Shown: one piece after another, positions 59,617 through 64,000 of the stretch
Position numbering within the stretch: the stretch's first letter is position 1
Layout: each line of letters opens with the position of its first letter
Position numbers and translations under genes: made by a program
Notes under the pieces: generated by a model
What the model was told of the DNA's origin: nothing
What the model saw: the letters and a program-made list of their open reading frames with translations, nothing else
The model's database searches: none
Assembly (NCBI GenBank): GCA_963712595.1
Contig: CAVQIM010000001.1
Coordinates: 930,001 to 994,000 of the forward strand
From: VRUE01 sp963712595
GTDB lineage: Bacteria > Actinomycetota > Thermoleophilia > Solirubrobacterales > 70-9
Length of the DNA: 64,000 nt
Reading direction: 5' to 3'

Positions 59617-59981
59617 CTGAGCGCCTCCGACGGGGCGTAGCGGTTGTGGAGCATCAGGTCATTGCCGTCGGGATCGGTGAAGAGGGCCATGTGGCAGACG
59701 CCGGTATCCAAGGTCTCGCCCGCGAAGACGACGCCTTTCCCTTCCAGCTCGGCGCGGGCCGCCGCCACGTCATCGACATGGAGCGCCGGGTGGGCGTTTT
59801 TCTGCGGCGCAAACTCCATGCCGAGCCGCTCGGGCTCCCAAATGCCAAAGCACGTATCCCCCGCCCAGAACTCGAACCTAGCCCGCTCGTCGGGCCGCAG
59901 CCCGAGCGTCTCCACGTAGAAACGGCGTGACCGCTCGCTGTCGCGCGAGGGGACCCCGATGAAGTCGGTATTGCTGATCAT
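59613..59981 (-). CDS. VOC family protein
   Basis: 122 aa from the ATG at 59981, with GGAGAAG 2 nt upstream. DFIGVPSRDSERSRRFYVET and ALHVDDVAAARAELEGKGVV, then ALFTDPDGNDLMLHNRY are typical of single-domain VOC proteins. It is first in the VOC-CMD-SDR operon, which looks catabolic. Substrate unknown. Confidence 0.87.
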   Translation of the reverse strand: MISNTDFIGVPSRDSERSRRFYVETLGLRPDERARFEFWAGDTCFGIWEPERLGMEFAPQKNAHPALHVDDVAAARAELEGKGVVFAGETLDTGVCHMALFTDPDGNDLMLHNRYAPSEALS

Positions 59982-60059
59982 GGCTTCTCCGTTCTCCGAT
60001 CGAATGACCTGCCGCAGGGTCGACCATACCTTCGCCCCGCCGGGTCGTAGGCTGGCGGG

Positions 60060-60929
60060 ATGCCCCAACCACTGCTCGCGGTCGACACGCCCTCGATGCT
60101 CTTCCGCGCCTTCTACGCGCTCCCCGATTCGATCGTGGGGCCCGACGGCAGGCCCGTCAACGCCCTGCTCGGCACCGCCAACCTGATCCTGCGCGAGGTC
60201 GAATTGCACCGGCCGCGCGCCGTCGTCCTCTGCTTCGGCCCCGACGCCGCCGCCTATCGCACCGAGCTCTACCCCGCCTACCACGCCGAGCGCAAGGCGG
60301 CGATGCCGGATGACCTACCCCATCAGTTCGCCGCCTGCCACGACTTCTTCACCGCATTCGGCTGGACCGTCGCCAGCCACGACGCGCTCGAGGCCGACGA
60401 CCTGCTCGGCACTTACGCCCGCCGCGAGGCGGAGGCGGACGGCCAGGCGCTGCTGATGACGGGCGACCGCGACATGTACCAGTGCGCCGCCGAGCGGGTC
60501 ACCGTCCTCTACGTGAAGACGGGGAGCAAAGGGAAAGGGGCCGAAGAGGTGACGCCAGAGGGAGTTCGCGAGCGCTACGGGGTCGATCCCGACCTGGTGC
60601 CCGACTTCATCGCCCTGCGCGGCGACCCGTCCGACGGGCTGCCGGGCGCCAAGGGCGTCGGCCCCAAGACCGCGGCGGAGCTGCTGCGCCGGCACGGCTC
60701 GCTGGAGGGCGTGCTGGAGAACGCGATCCGCGAGCGTCGCCCGGCGCTGCGAGGGGCCCTGCTCGGCGCCGCGGACGACCTGCGCGCCTTCAAGGACATC
60801 GCCACCCTGCGCGACGCCGGGGTCCAGCCGCCTCCCGACCGCGAGACCGATTGGGCCGGAGCCGCGGCCGCGGCGCGTGAGCGCGGCATGAACCGACTCG
60901 CCGAACGGCTCGAAGCTCAGCTCGGCTGA
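60060..60929 (+). CDS. Stand-alone 5'-3' exonuclease (PolA N-domain type)
   Basis: 289 aa FEN-1-like nuclease that corresponds to the N-terminal third of DNA polymerase I. Conserved acidic residues: LLAVDTPSMLFRAFYAL, then HDALEADDLLGTYAR, LLMTGDRDMYQ and the helix-hairpin-helix LRGDPSDGLPGAKGVGPKTA. No polymerase domain follows; the frame ends just before the hairpin 60931-60976. It probably removes RNA primers or flaps. Confidence 0.92.
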   Translation: MPQPLLAVDTPSMLFRAFYALPDSIVGPDGRPVNALLGTANLILREVELHRPRAVVLCFGPDAAAYRTELYPAYHAERKAAMPDDLPHQFAACHDFFTAFGWTVASHDALEADDLLGTYARREAEADGQALLMTGDRDMYQCAAERVTVLYVKTGSKGKGAEEVTPEGVRERYGVDPDLVPDFIALRGDPSDGLPGAKGVGPKTAAELLRRHGSLEGVLENAIRERRPALRGALLGAADDLRAFKDIATLRDAGVQPPPDRETDWAGAAAAARERGMNRLAERLEAQLG

Positions 60930-60930
60930 G

Positions 60931-60976
60931 CGCAGCCGACATTGACCACACCAGAGTGTGGTCAATGTCGGCTGCG
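60931..60976. terminator. Perfect 21-bp-arm hairpin between convergent genes
   Basis: Arms 60931-60951 and 60956-60976 are perfect reverse complements with the loop CAGA. The hairpin exactly fills the gap between the stop codons of the exonuclease (60929) and the flavodoxin-like gene (60981). It probably works as a bidirectional terminator. The arms differ in sequence from the repeat at 7376 and 37530 but share its size. Confidence 0.7.
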
Positions 60977-60980
60977 TCGT

Positions 60981-61730
60981 TCAGCGGTAGTCGGGGTTGG
61001 GGAAGTCGAAGCGGCAGCCCGCGTCCCACTCGGTGCGCTGGTTGCCGTGCGCCGGGATCCCACCGGCGTCCTTCAGCATCCGCGCCAGGTGGAGCATGTT
61101 CCAGGCGGCGAAGGTGGTGTTGCGGTTGGTGAAGTCGTTCTCGGGGCCGCCCGAGCCCTCGTCGAGGTAGGACGGCCCCGGGCCCGCCTCGCCGATCCAG
61201 CCCGCGTCGGCCTGGGGCGGGATCGTGTAGCCGAGGTGCTGCAGCGAGTAGAGGACGTTCATCGCGCAGTGCTTGACGCCGTCCTCGTTGCCGGTCACCA
61301 GGCAGCCGCCGACCCGCCCGTAGTAGGCGTACTGACCGGCGTCGTTGAGCAGGTGCGAGTTGCCATAGAGCCGCTCGACGATCTGCGTCGCGATCGAGGA
61401 CTTCTCGCCGAGCCAGATCGACATGCCGAGGACGAGGATGTCGGCGGCCATCACCTTCTCGAAGATCTGCGGCCACTCGTCGCGGTCCCAGCCGTGCTCG
61501 GTCATGTCCGGCCAGACCCCGGTGGCGATCTCGTGGTCGACTGCGCGGATGCACTCCACCGCGACCCCGTTGCGCCGCATGATCTCCATCGAGATGTCGA
61601 TCAGGCCCTGGGTGTTGGACACCTCGGGACTGCGCTTCAGCGTGCAGTTGACGAAGAGCGCGCGCAGGTCGGAGTAGTCGGTCTCACTGCTCTCGCACAG
61701 CGCCGCCTGCTTCTCGTTCAGATCGGTCAG
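60981..61730 (-). CDS. Flavodoxin-fold NAD(P)H-dependent oxidoreductase, probable CTG start
   Basis: 249 aa if read from CTG at 61730. The flavodoxin beta1 strand and FMN phosphate loop (DYSDLRALFVNCTLKRSPEV) lie upstream of the first standard start (GTG 61622), which would delete them. The CTG overlaps the BVMO stop as CTGA, the same arrangement as ATGA/GTGA couplings elsewhere here. Later parts include VLGMSIWLGEKSS and GGCLVTGNEDGVKHCAMN. It is probably an FMN-dependent reductase paired with the monooxygenase. Confidence 0.83.
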   Translation of the reverse strand: MTDLNEKQAALCESSETDYSDLRALFVNCTLKRSPEVSNTQGLIDISMEIMRRNGVAVECIRAVDHEIATGVWPDMTEHGWDRDEWPQIFEKVMAADILVLGMSIWLGEKSSIATQIVERLYGNSHLLNDAGQYAYYGRVGGCLVTGNEDGVKHCAMNVLYSLQHLGYTIPPQADAGWIGEAGPGPSYLDEGSGGPENDFTNRNTTFAAWNMLHLARMLKDAGGIPAHGNQRTEWDAGCRFDFPNPDYR

Positions 61731-63235
61731 GAGACGACGGCTTCGAGGGGCTTTGAGGGAGAGTCGGAGCGGGAGAACTGCATCGCTCCGTCGTCGATCG
61801 CGCCGCGGCGGATCGTCCTCACGTCGAGAACGTAGTTCTGCCGGAGCTTCCAGGGCTCCTTCGAGCCCTGCTTGGGGAACTTGTCCAGCGAGCGCAGGAC
61901 GTAGCCGGAGGTGAAGTCGAGCAGCGGCTGCTCTGTGACGCTCGGGTCACTGACCTCCGGCACGCTCTTGCGATACCCGTGAGCGTCCATATGGTCAAGC
62001 AGGCGGCATACGTATTCGGAGGTGAGGTCCGCCTTCAGCGTCCAGGAGGCGTTGGTGTAGCCGACGGTGAAGGCGCAGTTGGGAACGCCGCTCAGCATCA
62101 TCCCCTTGTAGGCCATCCGCGTCGATAGGTCCACCGGCTCGCCGTCGACGTGCAACTCCATGCCACCGAGGAAGAGGAGGTTGAGACCCGTCGCGGTGAC
62201 GATCACGTCCGCATCCAGCTCCTCGCCCGAATCGAGCTTGATGCCGCGCTCGGTGAAGGTGTCGATCGTGTCGGTGACGACGGTGGCGCTGCCTTTGCGA
62301 ATCGCCCTGAAGAGGTCGCCGTTGGGGACCAGGCACATCCGCTGGTCCCATGGGTTGTAGCGGGGCTTGAAGTGCTTGTCGACGTCATAGCCCGCCGGCA
62401 GCGCCCTTTCGACCCCGAGCCGGATCATCTTCTTCACCGCCTGTGGGCGGCGGCGGCTGAGCTGGTAGAAGAGCGTCTGCAGCACGACGTTCTTCCAGCG
62501 CACGGTCGCGTAGACGGCGCGCTTGGGAAGCACCCTGCGCAGGGCGTGGGCGACGGGGTCCTCGGCGGGCAGCGAAGCGATGTAGGTGGGGGACCGCTGC
62601 AGCATCGTCACGTGCTCCGCCTTCTCCGCCATCGCCGGGACGAGGGTGACCGCGGTGGCGCCGCTACCGATGACCACCACCTTCTTGCCGTCGTAGTCGA
62701 GGCCCTCCGGCCAGTGCTGGGGGTGGACGATCTTTCCGGCAAAGCGCTCGCTGCCCTCGAACTCGGGCGTGTAGCCCTGGTCATAGCGGTAGTAGCCGCT
62801 GCAGACCCAGAGGTAGCCAGCGCTCAGGCGCACGGTCTCCCCTGTATCGCTGCGCTCGGCCTCGACTCTCCAAAGAGACACCGCGCTCGACCACTCCGCG
62901 CGCAGGACGCGGTGGTGGAAGCGGATCCGCCGATCGATCCCGGCCTCTTGCGCGGTCTGCTCGACGTAGCGCAGGATCGAGGGCCCGTCGGCGATCGTCC
63001 GCTCCTCGGTCCAAGGCCGGAACCGGTAGCCGAGGGTGTGCATGTCGGAATCCGAGCGGATGCCGGGGTAGCGGAAAAGGTCCCAGGTCCCCCCGATCGA
63101 TTCCCGCGCCTCGAGGATCGCGTAGCTCTTGTGCGGGAACGCCTTCTGCAGATGATGAGCAGCGCCGATGCCGGAGAGCCCGGCCCCGACGATCAGCACG
63201 TCGAGGTGCTCGCTGGGTTGGCCGTTGGCGGTCAA
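61727..63235 (-). CDS. Baeyer-Villiger-type flavin monooxygenase
   Basis: 502 aa. FAD motif VLIVGAGLSGIGAA, the BVMO fingerprint FAGKIVHPQHWP and the NADPH motif VVVIGSGATAVTLVPAMA. It uses NADPH and O2 to oxidise ketones or sulfur compounds. It is preceded by a nitronate monooxygenase-like gene and followed by the coupled flavodoxin-like reductase, which suggests one oxidative pathway. It is only distantly related to the enzyme at 20279. Confidence 0.93.
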   Translation of the reverse strand: MTANGQPSEHLDVLIVGAGLSGIGAAHHLQKAFPHKSYAILEARESIGGTWDLFRYPGIRSDSDMHTLGYRFRPWTEERTIADGPSILRYVEQTAQEAGIDRRIRFHHRVLRAEWSSAVSLWRVEAERSDTGETVRLSAGYLWVCSGYYRYDQGYTPEFEGSERFAGKIVHPQHWPEGLDYDGKKVVVIGSGATAVTLVPAMAEKAEHVTMLQRSPTYIASLPAEDPVAHALRRVLPKRAVYATVRWKNVVLQTLFYQLSRRRPQAVKKMIRLGVERALPAGYDVDKHFKPRYNPWDQRMCLVPNGDLFRAIRKGSATVVTDTIDTFTERGIKLDSGEELDADVIVTATGLNLLFLGGMELHVDGEPVDLSTRMAYKGMMLSGVPNCAFTVGYTNASWTLKADLTSEYVCRLLDHMDAHGYRKSVPEVSDPSVTEQPLLDFTSGYVLRSLDKFPKQGSKEPWKLRQNYVLDVRTIRRGAIDDGAMQFSRSDSPSKPLEAVVS

Positions 63236-63322
63236 GGCACCGGCATTCTGGCATGTTGGCTGGTCAGCCAGGGCTTGCGTGCGGATCTCACATAGCGGTC
63301 GAAGACCGGCGTGCGCGGACCG

Positions 63323-64000
63323 CTACGGCGTCAGCGCTCGCACCAGCTCGGCGGCCGGCAGCCCCCGGTCGATGCGAGCCACGGTCTCCCCGGCATAGAG
63401 GGGACCGGCATCGAGAAGGCTGGCTGGGCCGTCGTCGGTGGGGCCCTGCGGTGTGAGCAGCAGGCTGCCCGGTCGCTGCGCGCGGACCATGCGGCCCTGG
63501 AGGCTCGTCGGCACGTAGCGGACGCCGGGTGCCATCGCTCGATTCAGCAGACGGTTGAGTCGAGGCCCGCGCGGATCGGAGGACAGCTGGCGCTCGGTCG
63601 CGGCGTTGGCGATGACGCGGTGTGGCGCGGGCCAGCCGGCGCCGAAGAGCTCGGTGAGCATCGTGCTCCCGGCGGCAAGCAGGCGCCGTCGGTACTCGGG
63701 ATGAGCCCGGCTCTCCGCGGAGAGGAGAAACCGGGTCCCCGCGACCGCGGCGATCGCACCGGCCTCGAGCGCCCGCTGCACATCGCCGCGCTCGGCGATG
63801 CCGCCCGCGAGCAGCAGCGGGTAGCCGGCGGGCAACGCCGCCCGCACCCGCTCCAGCAGCTGCAGCGCGGGAACGGTGCCGCGCACGTGGCCGCCTGCCT
63901 CGACGCCCTGGACGATGAGCGCGTCGGCGCCCGCGGCGTGCGCGGCCCGCGCCTCGGCGACCGATCCGCACTGGTGGATCCAGACCCCGGAGGTTCGCCG
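63323..64000 (-). CDS. Nitronate monooxygenase-like protein (5' part missing)
   Basis: The gene enters from the right edge; about 225 C-terminal codons are visible. VWIHQCGSVAEARAAHAAGA, DALIVQGVEAGGHVRG and LLLAGGIAERGDVQRALEAG are the FMN-binding TIM-barrel features of nitronate monooxygenase and FabK-like enzymes. It is upstream of the BVMO gene with an 87-nt gap and is probably in the same operon. Confidence 0.85.
   Translation of the reverse strand, partial: RRTSGVWIHQCGSVAEARAAHAAGADALIVQGVEAGGHVRGTVPALQLLERVRAALPAGYPLLLAGGIAERGDVQRALEAGAIAAVAGTRFLLSAESRAHPEYRRRLLAAGSTMLTELFGAGWPAPHRVIANAATERQLSSDPRGPRLNRLLNRAMAPGVRYVPTSLQGRMVRAQRPGSLLLTPQGPTDDGPASLLDAGPLYAGETVARIDRGLPAAELVRALTP

Overview
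The window is high-GC (roughly two thirds G+C), densely coded bacterial chromosome. The gene content points to an actinobacterium, most likely of the class Thermoleophilia (Solirubrobacterales-like). The signs are F420-type luciferase-like oxidoreductases, an EgtB/EgtD ergothioneine pair, a class II (GlpX) fructose-bisphosphatase, many TetR and winged-helix regulators, secreted-repeat lipoproteins, and frequent GTG/TTG starts with 4-nt stop/start overlaps. The lineage is inferred from content, not from any database search. I see no rRNA, tRNA, insertion sequence, integrase or CRISPR array.

Layout. 1-3.5 kb: a partial pilT, the primary sigma factor rpoD with a promoter and an intrinsic terminator in its leader, and a BrkB-type membrane protein. 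2.7-9.4 kb: three TetR regulators, two paralogous winged-helix regulators, glpX and an LLM oxidoreductase. 9.5-12.4 kb: egtB-egtD and an SDR. 12.4-16.3 kb: a prepilin-like/Vps62-like protein and the three-gene pntA1-pntA2-pntB transhydrogenase operon. 16.3-19.7 kb: an LLM enzyme and a CtpE-like P-type ATPase, divergent around a palindrome. 19.8-23.9 kb: lipid catabolism genes (thioesterase, flavin monooxygenase, crotonase, thiolase). 23.9-27.5 kb: a zinc-ribbon miniprotein, a heavily folded 163-nt intergenic element, then an ECF sigma/anti-sigma pair followed by three tandem secreted-repeat lipoproteins. 27.5-32.7 kb: plsC, PAS and MBL genes, an HD hydrolase, and a methylthioadenosine-type phosphorylase/deaminase pair. 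32.7-41 kb: a permease behind a CsoR/CstR-like operator, an MFS/MarR pair, a K+ channel with an unusual filter, acsA and a CstB-like persulfide dioxygenase/rhodanese. 41.9-49.8 kb: envelope genes (NlpC/P60 hydrolase, class A PBP), a cupredoxin, an rRNA/tRNA methyltransferase, an FAD oxidoreductase and a phosphoribosyltransferase. 50-53.5 kb: a degraded tandem duplicate, then a cupredoxin and a Tat-exported multicopper oxidase. 53.5-64 kb: acyl-CoA carboxylase beta subunit, ferritin-like protein, STAS protein, an ABC-2 exporter, a VOC/CMD/SDR operon, a stand-alone 5'-3' exonuclease, and an NMO/BVMO/flavodoxin operon that runs off the right edge.

The most unusual signals are not classical gene cassettes. 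They are: (i) an attenuator-like rpoD leader; (ii) a 163-nt structured element closed by a perfect 17-bp stem, just before the ECF operon; (iii) a perfect 21-bp-arm hairpin occurring twice (7.4 and 37.5 kb) plus a third unrelated one of the same geometry at 60.9 kb; and (iv) three genes whose signal peptide or fold can only be completed by a non-standard start codon (ATC at 26541, CTG at 52828, CTG at 61730). I found no clear-cut new defence or mobile system.
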